Shown: in pieces, positions 26,694-35,015 of the stretch | Position numbering within the stretch: the stretch's first letter is position 1 | Layout: each line of letters begins with the position of its first letter | Assembly: GCA_037201625.1 (NCBI GenBank) | Contig: JBBCGR010000003.1 | Span: 1,798,001 to 1,862,000 of the forward strand | Origin: JAMXLO01 sp037201625 | GTDB taxonomy: Bacteria > Pseudomonadota > Alphaproteobacteria > Acetobacterales > Acetobacteraceae | Reading direction: 5' to 3' | Length of the DNA stretch: 64,000 nt | Program-made: the position numbers and the translations under genes | The notes under the pieces: generated by a model | The model's input: the letters and a program-made list of their open reading frames with translations, nothing else | What the model was told of the DNA's origin: nothing | Database searches by the model: none

Positions 26694-27119
26694 ATGGCGG
26701 CGAGGATTTCGATCGGGGTGGCGTCGCGCCGCAGCGGCGTGAAGGTGCCGACGATCCGCTACTACGAGCAGATTGGTCTGCTGCCCTCGCCTCCGCGCAC
26801 CGATGGGAACAGGCGCGCCTTCGATGACGGTGATCTGCGGCGCCTGGCGTTCATTCGCCATGCGCGGGAACTGGGCTTTGAGATCGATGCGATCCGCGCC
26901 TTGCTCGAGCTTCAGGACAACCCGGGGCAACCCTGCGGCACGGCGGACGCGATTGCCCGGGCGCGGCTGATCGAGGTCGAGCAGCGGATTGAGAGCCTGA
27001 AGGCGCTGAAGGATGAACTCGACGTCATGATCGAGAGTTGCCGCCATGGCAAGGTGGCGGATTGCCGTGTCATCGAGGTGCTGGCGGACCATGGCAAGTG
27101 CACGCATCCGCGGCACTAG
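26694..27119 (+). CDS. MerR-family metal-responsive regulator
   Basis: 141 residues. Winged HTH at the N-terminus (ISIGVASRRSGVKVPTIRYYEQIGLLPSPPRTDGNRR), dimerisation helix, and candidate metal ligands Cys81, Cys116, Cys124 and Cys136 with His118, His138 and His141. Cys near position 80 is typical of regulators that sense divalent ions (ZntR/CadR/PbrR), unlike CueR, where Ser is found there. Start chosen at ATG 26694, after AGAGGAG. Controls the divergent ATPase through the operator in the 63-bp gap. Confidence 0.92.
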   Translation: MAARISIGVASRRSGVKVPTIRYYEQIGLLPSPPRTDGNRRAFDDGDLRRLAFIRHARELGFEIDAIRALLELQDNPGQPCGTADAIARARLIEVEQRIESLKALKDELDVMIESCRHGKVADCRVIEVLADHGKCTHPRH

Positions 27120-27254
27120 CGGAGCGGAGCATGCCTGGTAATGGCCCGCCATGAGCAACGACCGATTGATACGAAAGCGGCGATGCTGCGGCCAGGGCCG
27201 TCCGATGCCGGAGATCGCCAGACGCTGACTGGACAGAGTGCGAAACGGTGCCGC

Positions 27255-28034
27255 ATGGTCCGGGCTATGCAGGACGATATCTGGGACAGTGAGACGGCCG
27301 AGTCCTACGATACGCCGGGTATCGGCATGTTCTCGCCGGACGTGCTGGGGCCGACCGTCGATCGGCTTGCAGAGCTTGCGGGCGATGGCCGAGCGCTTGA
27401 GTTCGCGATCGGCACGGGTCGGGTGGCGGTGCCCCTGAGCGAACGAGGCGTTGCAGTCGTCGGCATCGAGCAGTCGCCCGCGATGATCACACGGCTGCGC
27501 ACGAAAGTTGATGAAGTAACGATTTCGGTCGTTCCCGGCGACATGGCCACCACCGTCGCCCCCGGTAGCTACAGCCTCGTCTATATTGTGTACAACACGA
27601 TATCCAACCTGCTGACCCAGGATGAGCAGATCGCGTGTTTCCACAATGCGGCCCGCCATCTGACGCGCGGGGGGCGTTTCGTGGTCGAGCTTTGGGTGCC
27701 GGAACTGCGCAAGCTGACGCCCGGTCAGCACGCCGTCGTCTGGCAGTCCGAGCCTGGGTATATCGGCCTGGACACCTACGATGTGCTGCACCAGCGCGTC
27801 GTATCGCACCATTTCAAGTTCGGCGAGGATCGGCGGGCGACGCTGTTCCGGTCGCCGCATCGCTATGTCTGGCCGGCGGAACTGGACCTGATGGCGCGGC
27901 TGGCTGGATTTGCGCTGGAGAGCCGGCACGCGGATTGGGCCGGGTCAGTCTTCACGGCGGAGTCGCCTTCGCATGTCTCCGTCTACCGGCTTGCGGATCG
28001 CGCGGCGGCGGAGGCAGGGGGTCGCGGCGGTTGA
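27255..28034 (+). CDS. Class I SAM-dependent methyltransferase
   Basis: 259 residues with a Rossmann methyltransferase core: motif I RALEFAIGTGRVAVPLSERG (residues about 37-56), acidic end of strand 2 VVGIEQSPAMI, motif around VPGDMAT, and YSLVYIVYNTISNLLTQDEQ as motif IV region. Starts MVRAMQDDIWDSETAESYDTPG; the open frame begins earlier at 27141, but homologues of this type begin near the DDIW segment. Substrate unknown. GC is slightly lower than in its neighbours. Confidence 0.85.
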   Translation: MVRAMQDDIWDSETAESYDTPGIGMFSPDVLGPTVDRLAELAGDGRALEFAIGTGRVAVPLSERGVAVVGIEQSPAMITRLRTKVDEVTISVVPGDMATTVAPGSYSLVYIVYNTISNLLTQDEQIACFHNAARHLTRGGRFVVELWVPELRKLTPGQHAVVWQSEPGYIGLDTYDVLHQRVVSHHFKFGEDRRATLFRSPHRYVWPAELDLMARLAGFALESRHADWAGSVFTAESPSHVSVYRLADRAAAEAGGRGG

Positions 28035-28137
28035 TCGCAGTGCACCGCCATCTGCCACCATCCAGGAGTCTCGAGTCACTGGAGTAGGGCTTGGCGCATC
28101 CTGTCGTGCCCAACCCGCTGCTCGGCACCGTCGCGCC

Positions 28138-29133
28138 TCAGGGACCAGGGTGCCGGAGCCGCGTCGGCCGCAGGACGATGTTGGACCAGAGTTGACGAAG
28201 ATTCTCGACGCCGCCTGCGGTGGAACTGAACATGGTCGTGTCGCACACCAGCAATTTTCCGGCGAACGTATCCGGGCCTGATTGCAGCAGCGCATCAAAG
28301 GTCGAGCGGCCGTCGCGCGTGAATGGGTGAGGCGGGGCGGCGGGATCTATGGCCTGCCGAGCGAGCACCTCCATCCGTTCGCTCACCGGACCGATCCGCT
28401 CCAGTTGCGGCAAATGCGGGTGGAGATGGAAGGCCGCCACGCCTTCGAGCAGCCCCAGCACGTCGCGCGAACGGTCGATCTCGATCGGTGCCGGCGCCCC
28501 ATCGGCAGCAGCGGCCGGACGCAGGCCAAAGCGGTTCTCGACAGGCACGCCGAGCCCGGCCAGCAGCGTTCGCGCGAACCGGCCGAAACCTTGACGCGGC
28601 GGAATGCCGGGGTCGCCGTGATGCAGGTGCTCGGCGATCTGGCGCTCCTGGCGCTCCTGTCCCGCCACGTCCGGGGTCTCGCCGATGTCGTGATGGGGAC
28701 ACACAAAGATCAGATGGTCGGGACGGGCGAGGAAGCGCCGGATCGCCTCGACCTCCGTCTCGGCCGCGACCTGACCGGTCCGCAGCGAGTCGAAGCTGAT
28801 GACGACGATGGTGTCGGCGTCCGCGATCAGCGCATCGTCGAGCGGCGTCGCGACGCCAGCATCGCTCACGCGTTCGGCCTGGATGACGGGAGTGCCCGTC
28901 AGCGCTGCCGCCTGTTCGGCGAAAGCGGCGAAATTGGGTTTCTGAACATGGTCGAGGAAACCCCCGATGCCCGGATCGACATCGTCGCGGCCCGACAGGC
29001 TCTCGAACTTCGGATAGAACAGCCTGCGCAACTCGAACACCGCCGGAAAGCGATCGTCGATCTCGGTGAGCGGCGCGCCCGTCTCAGCGGGACGGCTCCA
29101 GGCGAAATAGAGCAGGACTTGGCGACCGGGCAT
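28138..29133 (-). CDS. Protein of unknown function, 331 residues
   Basis: Not recognised. Begins MPGRQVLLYFAWSRPAETG, with parallel alpha/beta character: a strand VLLYFAW at the start, TIVVISFDSLRTG (about 115-127) and HLIFVCPHHDIGETP (about 145-160), and an HLHPHLPQLERIG segment later. It may be a nucleoside-hydrolase- or amidotransferase-like Rossmann protein, but no motif is complete. Real codon usage; convergent with the methyltransferase gene. An upstream start is possible, since VWEPVVWEPV lies in frame just before. Confidence 0.6.
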   Translation of the reverse strand: MPGRQVLLYFAWSRPAETGAPLTEIDDRFPAVFELRRLFYPKFESLSGRDDVDPGIGGFLDHVQKPNFAAFAEQAAALTGTPVIQAERVSDAGVATPLDDALIADADTIVVISFDSLRTGQVAAETEVEAIRRFLARPDHLIFVCPHHDIGETPDVAGQERQERQIAEHLHHGDPGIPPRQGFGRFARTLLAGLGVPVENRFGLRPAAAADGAPAPIEIDRSRDVLGLLEGVAAFHLHPHLPQLERIGPVSERMEVLARQAIDPAAPPHPFTRDGRSTFDALLQSGPDTFAGKLLVCDTTMFSSTAGGVENLRQLWSNIVLRPTRLRHPGP

Positions 29134-29373
29134 CACTGGCTCCCACACGACTGGTTCCCACACTGGCCCCGGGCCGCGCCGGTCATCGACCGCCGGCCCA
29201 TGCTGGGATTCCAATACCACGGATGGCGGCGTGGTGGCGGCATGGGAAGGCGCAGGCGGCTGTGACCTGCCGGGGTCGACGGCTCCCGGCGGGACGCCTT
29301 CACACCGAGGCGCCAAACGCCAAGCCAGCGTGCGGCCCACGAAGGCGCCCCGTTTGACCCCCTGCCCCCCGGG

Positions 29374-30492
29374 ATGCGACCCTTGCGCATGGCCTACGAC
29401 CTCATCGTCATCGGCGGCGGACTGGTGGGCGCCGCCATCGCCTGGGGCGCCGCGAAACAGGGCGCATCCGTCGCACTCATCGACCAGGGAGACATCGCCT
29501 TCCGCGCCGCACGCGGCAATTTTGGCCTCGTGTGGGTGCAGAGCAAAGGCGCCGGCATGCCCGCCTACGCCCACTGGACCCGCACCTCCTCCGAACTCTG
29601 GCCGGACCTCGCCGCCACGCTGGCCGGCGCGACCGGCGTCGATGTCGGGCTGCGCCAGCGCGGCGGCCTCGCGTTCTGCCTGTCCGACCAGGAACTCGAG
29701 GACCGTGCCGCGCTGCTGCACCGCATGCACAACGAAAGCGGCGACATCGGCACGCGCATCCTCGATCGCGCCGAGGTGCGGGCGATGGTGCCGGGTCTTG
29801 GCGACCGCGTGGTGGGGGCGTCGTTCTGCCCGATCGACGGCGAGGCGCATCCGCTGTACCTGCTGCGCGCCCTGCACGCGCACCTGCTGCAACTGGGCGG
29901 CGACTACCTGCCCGGACGCACCGTCGATGCGATCGATGCCGCACCGCACAGCTTCACCGTCCGCATCGGCGCCGAGCGCCACACCACCGCGAAACTGGTG
30001 ATCGCCGCAGGCCTCGGCTCGCGCGACCTGGCGCCGATGGTCGGCCTCGCGATGCCGGTGACACCGTTGCGCGGCCAGATCATCGTCACCGAGCGGCTGC
30101 GCCCGTTCCTCGACTACACCTGCCACACACTGCGACAAACCGTGGAAGGCTCGGTGATGATGGGCGATTCGCAGGAGGATGCGGGCTTCGACACGTCGGT
30201 CGGCGTGCCCGTGCTGCAGACCATGGCCGAACGCAACACCGCGGTGTTCCCGGCCTTGAAGGAGGCATCGATCGTGCGCGTGTGGGCGGCGTTACGGGTC
30301 ATGTCGCCGGACGGGTTCCCGATCTACGAGCAATCCGAGGCCTTTCCCGGCGCGTTCGCCGCCACCTGCCATAGCGGCGTGACGCTGGCCGGCGCGCACG
30401 CCCTCGCACTGGCGCCGGCGATCCTCGCGGGCGACCTGCCGGAGCGCTTCACCGCCTTCAACAGCCGGCGGTTCGATGTTCCGCAGGCTTGA
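29374..30492 (+). CDS. FAD-dependent amine/amino-acid dehydrogenase, beta subunit (DadA/HcnC/LhpB-like)
   Basis: 372-residue D-amino acid oxidase-fold flavoprotein. FAD-binding GGGLVGAAIAWGAAKQGASVALID at the N-terminus, with a second glycine-rich segment VIAAGLGSRDLAPMVG, and near the C-terminus FAATCHSGVTLAGAHALALA, where DadA-family proteins contact FAD. Start is ATG 29374 or 29389. Overlaps the ferredoxin-like gene by 17 bp, and that gene overlaps the next, giving a three-gene operon. The set matches hydrogen cyanide synthase, D-hydroxyproline dehydrogenase and opine oxidase in composition. Confidence 0.87.
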   Translation: MRPLRMAYDLIVIGGGLVGAAIAWGAAKQGASVALIDQGDIAFRAARGNFGLVWVQSKGAGMPAYAHWTRTSSELWPDLAATLAGATGVDVGLRQRGGLAFCLSDQELEDRAALLHRMHNESGDIGTRILDRAEVRAMVPGLGDRVVGASFCPIDGEAHPLYLLRALHAHLLQLGGDYLPGRTVDAIDAAPHSFTVRIGAERHTTAKLVIAAGLGSRDLAPMVGLAMPVTPLRGQIIVTERLRPFLDYTCHTLRQTVEGSVMMGDSQEDAGFDTSVGVPVLQTMAERNTAVFPALKEASIVRVWAALRVMSPDGFPIYEQSEAFPGAFAATCHSGVTLAGAHALALAPAILAGDLPERFTAFNSRRFDVPQA

Positions 30493-30766
30493 CGCCACCG
30501 GCACCACGGTCCGCTTCAGTTTCGAAGGCCGCGACATCGAGGCACGCGAGGGCGACACGGTCGCCGCGGCCTTGCTCGCATGGGACGCGACGGCACTGCG
30601 GCTGTCACCGGTGTCGGGCGCGCCGCGCATGCCGTACTGCATGATGGGCGTCTGCTTCGAATGCCTGATCGAGATCGACGGCATCGGCAACCGCCAGGCC
30701 TGCCTCACGACCGTCGCTCCAGGCATGCGCGTGCGGCGCCAGCGCGGCGCGCGAGGCGTGCTGTGA
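30476..30766 (+). CDS. Small [2Fe-2S] subunit of amine dehydrogenase (HcnA/LhpF-like)
   Basis: 96-residue ferredoxin fold of the N-terminal sarcosine oxidase alpha type. Begins with RFSFEGRDIEAREGDTVAAALLA; the cluster-binding loop is PYCMMGVCFECLIEI (Cys-x4-Cys-x2-Cys) with a fourth Cys in QACLT downstream. Passes electrons between the two flavoprotein subunits. Overlaps the preceding gene by 17 bp and the following by 4 bp (GTGA). Confidence 0.9.
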   Translation: MFRRLDATGTTVRFSFEGRDIEAREGDTVAAALLAWDATALRLSPVSGAPRMPYCMMGVCFECLIEIDGIGNRQACLTTVAPGMRVRRQRGARGVL

Positions 30767-32160
30767 GCGAGCACTGGGACGTCGTGGTGATCGGCGCCGG
30801 TCCCGCGGGCCTCGCCGCCACGCAGTGCACCGCGGGCCATGGTGCGCGGGTCCTGCTGCTGGATGAACAGCCCGCGCCCGGCGGGCAGATCTATCGCCGC
30901 ATCGAGCATGCGGCCAAGGACCAGCGGCTGCGCGCCATTCTCGGCACCGACTACCTGCGCGGCGAGGCGCTGGCCGCGGCCGGCCGCTCGAGCGGCGCCG
31001 AATACCGGCCGTCCAGCAGCGTCTGGCAGGTGACGCCGCAGCGCGAGATCTGGTTCAGCCAGGGCGGCCGCTCCTGCCACGTGCAGGCCGATGCGGTGAT
31101 CCTGGCGACCGGCGCGATGGAGCGCCCGGTGCCCGTGCCCGGCTGGACGCTGCCCGGCGTGATGACCGCCGGCGCCTTGCAGATCATGCTGAAATCCTCC
31201 GGCCTCGTGCCGGCGGTTCCCTTCATCGTCGCGGGCTCCGGACCGCTGCTCTATCTGCTGGTGGAACAATGTCTGGCGGCCGGTGCTCGGCCCGCGGCGG
31301 TGCTCGACACCATGCCGCGGCTGAACCTGCTGGCGGCACTCCGCCACCTGCCCGCCGCCGCACTGAGCCCCGAGGGCCGGCGCTACATGGCCAAGGGCCT
31401 GGCGATGCTGCGCGGCCTGCGCCGCAGCGGCGTGCCGGTCTATCGCGGCGCCGGCGATCTCCGCATCGAGGGCAGCGATGCGGTCAGTGGCGTGGCCTTC
31501 CGCAGTGGCGGTCGGAGCCACCGCCTCGCCGCATCGCTGGTCGCCCTGCATGAGGGCGTGATCCCGGCGCAGCAACTGGCGCGCTCGATCGGCTGCGACT
31601 TCGCCTGGGACCCGGTGCAGCGCTGCTTTGCGCCGGTGGTCGACGCCTGGGGCGCGAGTTCGGTGGACGCCGTGCTGATCGCGGGCGATGCGGGCGGCAT
31701 CGGTGGTGCGCGCGCGGCGGAGTATGCCGGCACGCTGGCGGGGCTCGAGGCCTTGCGCCGGATCGGACGCATCGATCCCGGCCGGCGGGACGCACTGGCA
31801 ACCGCGCCCTGGCAGGAGCGCGAGGCGCACCTGGCGATCCGCCGCTTCCTCGACGCGCTCTACGCGCCGCGGCGGGAGGTCCTGCTGCCTGCCGATGATG
31901 TCATGGTGTGCCGCTGCGAGGAGGTCACCGCTGGCGCGGTGCGGGCGGTGGTGCGGCAGGGCTGCCTCGGCCCCAACCAGGCGAAGGCGTTCCTGCGCGC
32001 GGGCATGGGGCCGTGCCAGGGGCGGCTGTGCGGCCCGACGGTCGTGGAGGTCATCGCCGATGCGCGCGGCGTCGCCCCGGCCGATGTCGGCTATTACCGC
32101 ATCCGGCCGCCGCTGAAGCCGATCACGGTCGAGGAACTGCTCGCCGCCGCCGCCGACTGA
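30763..32160 (+). CDS. NAD(P)/FAD-dependent dehydrogenase, alpha subunit with BFD-like Fe-S tail (HcnB/LhpE-like)
   Basis: 465 residues. Two Rossmann motifs: VVVIGAGPAGLAATQCTAGHGARVLLLDE at the N-terminus and PFIVAGSGPLLYLLVEQCLAAG near residue 155. The C-terminus carries a BFD-like [2Fe-2S] domain with Cys in VMVCRCEEV and GMGPCQGRLCGPTV. Start is the GTG at 30763 overlapping the upstream stop, since homologues begin SEHWDVVVIGAGPAG. Completes the heterotrimer. No cyanide-specific residue pattern is known to me, so hydroxyproline- or opine-type substrates are as likely as glycine. Confidence 0.88.
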   Translation: MSEHWDVVVIGAGPAGLAATQCTAGHGARVLLLDEQPAPGGQIYRRIEHAAKDQRLRAILGTDYLRGEALAAAGRSSGAEYRPSSSVWQVTPQREIWFSQGGRSCHVQADAVILATGAMERPVPVPGWTLPGVMTAGALQIMLKSSGLVPAVPFIVAGSGPLLYLLVEQCLAAGARPAAVLDTMPRLNLLAALRHLPAAALSPEGRRYMAKGLAMLRGLRRSGVPVYRGAGDLRIEGSDAVSGVAFRSGGRSHRLAASLVALHEGVIPAQQLARSIGCDFAWDPVQRCFAPVVDAWGASSVDAVLIAGDAGGIGGARAAEYAGTLAGLEALRRIGRIDPGRRDALATAPWQEREAHLAIRRFLDALYAPRREVLLPADDVMVCRCEEVTAGAVRAVVRQGCLGPNQAKAFLRAGMGPCQGRLCGPTVVEVIADARGVAPADVGYYRIRPPLKPITVEELLAAAAD

Positions 32161-32358
32161 CCGCCGCAGCGGAACGGCAAGGGCTCGATTTCGCCGTTTG
32201 TCGCAAAGATCTAATCCAGAGCGGCCAGATTATTTTCTCAGGGTCAAAGGTCTATCTCCCGCGGCATCGCAGACGGACGGATGATCCGATCCTCCGGCTG
32301 GCGATGGATATCCCGCGATGGTCCCCCGCGAGGGGTCGACCGAGCAGAGGAGAGAGCC

Positions 32359-32628
32359 ATGAAGACCTTGTTTCTTGCCACGGCTGCGGTGCTTGGCCTG
32401 GGTGTCGGCGTCGCATTCGCCGGGGAGGGCGAAGGCCCGCACGCCAACACCTGGTTCACCGAGTTGCCCGGCGTGGTTGCGCAGGCGCCGGTGCAGGCCC
32501 CGAGCAGCGCCTTCGCCCAGGCGCCGCAGCAGGCACCGTCCGGCGCGCCCACGGCGGCGTTCGTGACGGGGCATAACCACACCGTGTCGCTGTTCCCGCC
32601 CAACGGCAACGAGGGCGCCAACAACTGA
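32359..32628 (+). CDS. Small secreted protein with C-terminal LFPP motif (paralogue-like)
   Basis: 89 residues; signal peptide MKTLFLATAAVLGLGVGVAFA, cleavage after AFA. Mature part is Ala/Gln/Pro-rich (VAQAPVQAPSS, FAQAPQQAPSGAP, an approximate repeat) and ends HNHTVSLFPPNGNEGANN. Same architecture as the product at 2242-2523 (HIFLFPPSEG). Strong ribosome binding site GAGGAGAGAG just before the ATG at 32359. A terminator follows, so it is a stand-alone transcript. No cysteines. Function unknown. Confidence 0.75.
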   Translation: MKTLFLATAAVLGLGVGVAFAGEGEGPHANTWFTELPGVVAQAPVQAPSSAFAQAPQQAPSGAPTAAFVTGHNHTVSLFPPNGNEGANN

Positions 32629-32650
32629 CGACGGTGACATGATCGAGGCG

Positions 32651-32678
32651 AAGGGGCCGGCCATGTGCCGGCCCTTTT
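32651..32678 (+). terminator. Rho-independent terminator
   Basis: AAGGGGCCGGC-CATGT-GCCGGCCCTTTT: a stem of about 11 bp closed by G-C pairs and followed by TTTT, 22 bp after the stop of the small secreted protein gene. Confidence 0.85.
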
Positions 32679-32797
32679 CGTTGGCGGGGCGGGGCGGGGC
32701 GGGAGGCGGTGGCAGGGTGGCCGGCAAGAACGGTCTCGGCCAGGCGTCACCGGAGAAAGCTGACCGGGTAATACCAAACCCTCACCCGGACTCATAC

Positions 32798-32886
32798 CGT
32801 CATGACCCGCGCAGGCCGGTCATCCCGTCTTTTCCACCCGGTGCGACGAAGGACGTGGGTGGCATGGGCCAAGCCATGCCATGACG
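32798..32886. repeat. Palindromic intergenic repeat
   Basis: CGTCATGACC-GCGCAGGCCGGTCATCCCGTCTTTT on the left and GACGTGGGTGGCATGGGCC...CCATGCCATGACG on the right, a diverged copy of the dispersed family. It lies in a codirectional gap before the second repeat type. Confidence 0.75.
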
Positions 32887-32888
32887 AT

Positions 32889-33115
32889 AGAGCGTGATCC
32901 GTACAGGTGGATGAACCGGAGCGGTGAATCACGCTCTCAGACAACGAGCTAGAGTGGGTTCCGTGAGCCACCACGAACGGAACCCGCTCTAGTGGTCGCG
33001 ATAGGTCGCGCTTACTGAGCCCCGGTCGCGCTTGCTGAGCCCTGAGATACGTGCTCAGACAACGAGCGAGCGCAGGTTCCGTGCGCCGACGCGAACGGCA
33101 CTGCTCCAGTGCCAT
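32889..33115. repeat. GCGTGATCCGT-type repeat: two hairpins plus partial second unit
   Basis: Hairpin 1 (32889-32937) pairs AGAGCGTGAT with ATCACGCTCT; hairpin 2 (32951-32990) pairs AGAGTGGGTTCCGT with ACGGAACCCGCTCT. A second, imperfect unit follows from about 33052 (GTGCTCAGACAACGAGCGAGCGCAGGTTCC). The segment GGTCGCGATAGGTCGCGC between them (about 32993-33010) resembles, in reverse complement, the start of the 163-bp array unit (GCGGGACCTATCGCGACC). No gene seen in 32629-33208. Confidence 0.75.
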
Positions 33116-33208
33116 TGATTTGTATTGTCCTTCGGCGCCCCGCCGCTATGATGCCGCGGCGCAGTAGCCGGCGTGGCGCGCGCATAATCCCCACAACAGG
33201 CCCATACA

Positions 33209-34654
33209 ATGACGCATACGGGCGACGGCTCCTCCAGGTTTGAGCAAGTCCTCCCGACACTGGTCGACCAGATTTACCGAACGGTGCTTTGCAGGCCTGC
33301 GGATATGGGCGGATTAAGTCATTACGTTCATCTCGTAACCAGCGGGACAATCGACCTCGCGCGCCTGATCGACGTGGCGTACGAATGCCCGGAATACGTG
33401 GAAATTGTCCGACCTGCGATCGAGGAGGTGAGGACAGCCTATCGTTTCTTGTTTGAACGCGAGCCAACGCAGGCGGAAATCTACCACCACGTGCAGGTTT
33501 TCCGAGGTACGTGCAGCAACGACGAGGAGGCGATCTCCTTGTTTCGCGCTGACGGCGCCGTTCGCGCCCGGTTGGCAATACGACCGCTCAAGATCGAGAT
33601 GGACATAACCAATCAATGCAACATCAGATGCGTGATGTGTCCCTTCAGCGATCCGGCCATCGGGGGTCGCAAGAGGCGCGATCTCAGTAAGGAGACATTC
33701 TTACGCTGGGCTGATGAGATGTTCAGTTGGGCCTCCGCTGTGGGGCTGCTGTTTGGCACCGAACCGACCTTGAACCCAAATCTTTTATCCTTCGTCAAGA
33801 CAGCAAAAGAGTATCGGGTTCCCAGTGTCTACTTCAGCACGAATGCGATGAAGCTGACGCCCAAATTATCCGGTGCTTTGATCGAGGCAGGTCTCGATGA
33901 ACTGAATGTCTCGTTCGACGCTGGCACAAAAGCGACCTTTGAGCGCATCCGGCGGGGAGCCAAGTGGGATACCGTCGTTGGCAATCTGACGTCCCTCAGA
34001 GACCAGAAGGCGTCCCGGAAAGCTGGTTTGCCGCGGCTCCATTTGTCTTTTGTCATGATGCGATCGAATATTGAGGAATTGCCGCAATTCGTTGAGCTTG
34101 CCGCGGAGCTGGGCGCTGCCGTGGCTTATTTCACCCATCTGGTTGCCTACGATAATCTGGGAACGATCGACGAATCGTTGGGAACGGATTCGGAAGAGTG
34201 CCAGCAGTATATTGATCGGGCTTTCTTGTTGGCACGACAGCACGGCATCCATGTCGTGCTTCCACGGACTCGGCAGATCGGCATCGCTGTCGCTCCTCCA
34301 CGTACGTCAACTCAGGAACAGCCGCCCAATCATCTGGCTGACATGGACGAGGCCCGCGAAGCTCATGCTTTGCCTCAACGGTTCGCCACAGACGAAGCCA
34401 ATAGCTGTTGCCCGTTTCCTTGGCATTTCATTGCCATCGACCCGGACGGAACGGTTTTTCCGTGTGGTTGGTGGCATACCGGCCCTCCCATGGGCAACCT
34501 GTACGCCCAAAGCTTTCAGGAAGTCTGGTCGGGCGAGCCAAGGCGGGCGTTGCGCAGTCAGTTGGTGAGCCGCCACCTCGGGGTGAATTGCAGCCGATGT
34601 CCCGCCGCCGGCATGGGCTCTTCGGACAGTGCGGAGTCATTCCAATCGCGCTGA
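33209..34654 (+). CDS. Radical SAM/SPASM enzyme with N-terminal DUF4214-like region
   Basis: 481 residues. The N-terminus (residues about 18-105) has two imperfect repeats of a DUF4214-like helix pair: IYRTVLCRPADMGGLSHYV and, 57 residues on, YRFLFEREPTQAEIYHHV. The radical SAM core begins at residue about 128; the CNIRCVMC motif gives Cys137, Cys141 and Cys144 for the SAM-binding [4Fe-4S] cluster. GTEPTLNPNLL is the GGEP-like motif. C-terminal Cys400/401, Cys419, Cys461 and Cys464 form a SPASM-like auxiliary cluster site. GC is markedly lower than in neighbours (about 54% by eye against two thirds). Isolated, with repeats on both sides. Substrate unknown. Confidence 0.85.
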   Translation: MTHTGDGSSRFEQVLPTLVDQIYRTVLCRPADMGGLSHYVHLVTSGTIDLARLIDVAYECPEYVEIVRPAIEEVRTAYRFLFEREPTQAEIYHHVQVFRGTCSNDEEAISLFRADGAVRARLAIRPLKIEMDITNQCNIRCVMCPFSDPAIGGRKRRDLSKETFLRWADEMFSWASAVGLLFGTEPTLNPNLLSFVKTAKEYRVPSVYFSTNAMKLTPKLSGALIEAGLDELNVSFDAGTKATFERIRRGAKWDTVVGNLTSLRDQKASRKAGLPRLHLSFVMMRSNIEELPQFVELAAELGAAVAYFTHLVAYDNLGTIDESLGTDSEECQQYIDRAFLLARQHGIHVVLPRTRQIGIAVAPPRTSTQEQPPNHLADMDEAREAHALPQRFATDEANSCCPFPWHFIAIDPDGTVFPCGWWHTGPPMGNLYAQSFQEVWSGEPRRALRSQLVSRHLGVNCSRCPAAGMGSSDSAESFQSR

Positions 34655-34746
34655 GACAGCATTGCGAAGAGACTTCGAGGGTTGTGGTGGAGGTCCGACG
34701 CTGTGAGAACCAGCGGGTCGGCCGTCCACCACTTCGGCGCGTGCCG

Positions 34747-34985
34747 CACATGAAGACGTGGATGACCGGCCTGCGTCGGTCATGATGAGGGGAAGAACCC
34801 AATCCCCCACTGCAATTTCAGGCGGTCGGCAAAAAGACGGGCCAGGCGGCGATCACCATTTGGAGTCCCCTCTCTCATCGTCATGGCATGGCTTGGCCAT
34901 GCCATCCACGTCTTTCGTGCCGCACATGAAGACGTGGATGACCGTTCTGCACCGGTCATGACGAGGGGAAAAACCCAGTCCCCCA
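34747..34985. repeat. Pair of palindrome-derived repeats in a convergent gap
   Basis: Two near-identical direct repeats of about 65 bp, starting CGCACATGAAGACGTGGATGACCG (34747 and 34921) and running through CGGTCATGA-GAGGGGAA to TCCCCCAC, flank a full palindrome half at 34880-34918 (CGTCATGGCATGGCTTGGCC...CATCCACGTCTTTCG). They belong to the dispersed family. The gap 34655-35015 separates convergent genes and holds nothing else I can support. Confidence 0.8.
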
Positions 34986-35015
34986 CATCGACGGTCGCAC
35001 TCGCCACGCCCCGCG

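Noticed and set aside
29374..32160. Naming the operon hcnABC
   Set aside because: Gene order and subunit set fit equally well with hydroxyproline and opine dehydrogenases, and no cyanide-specific feature could be pointed to.
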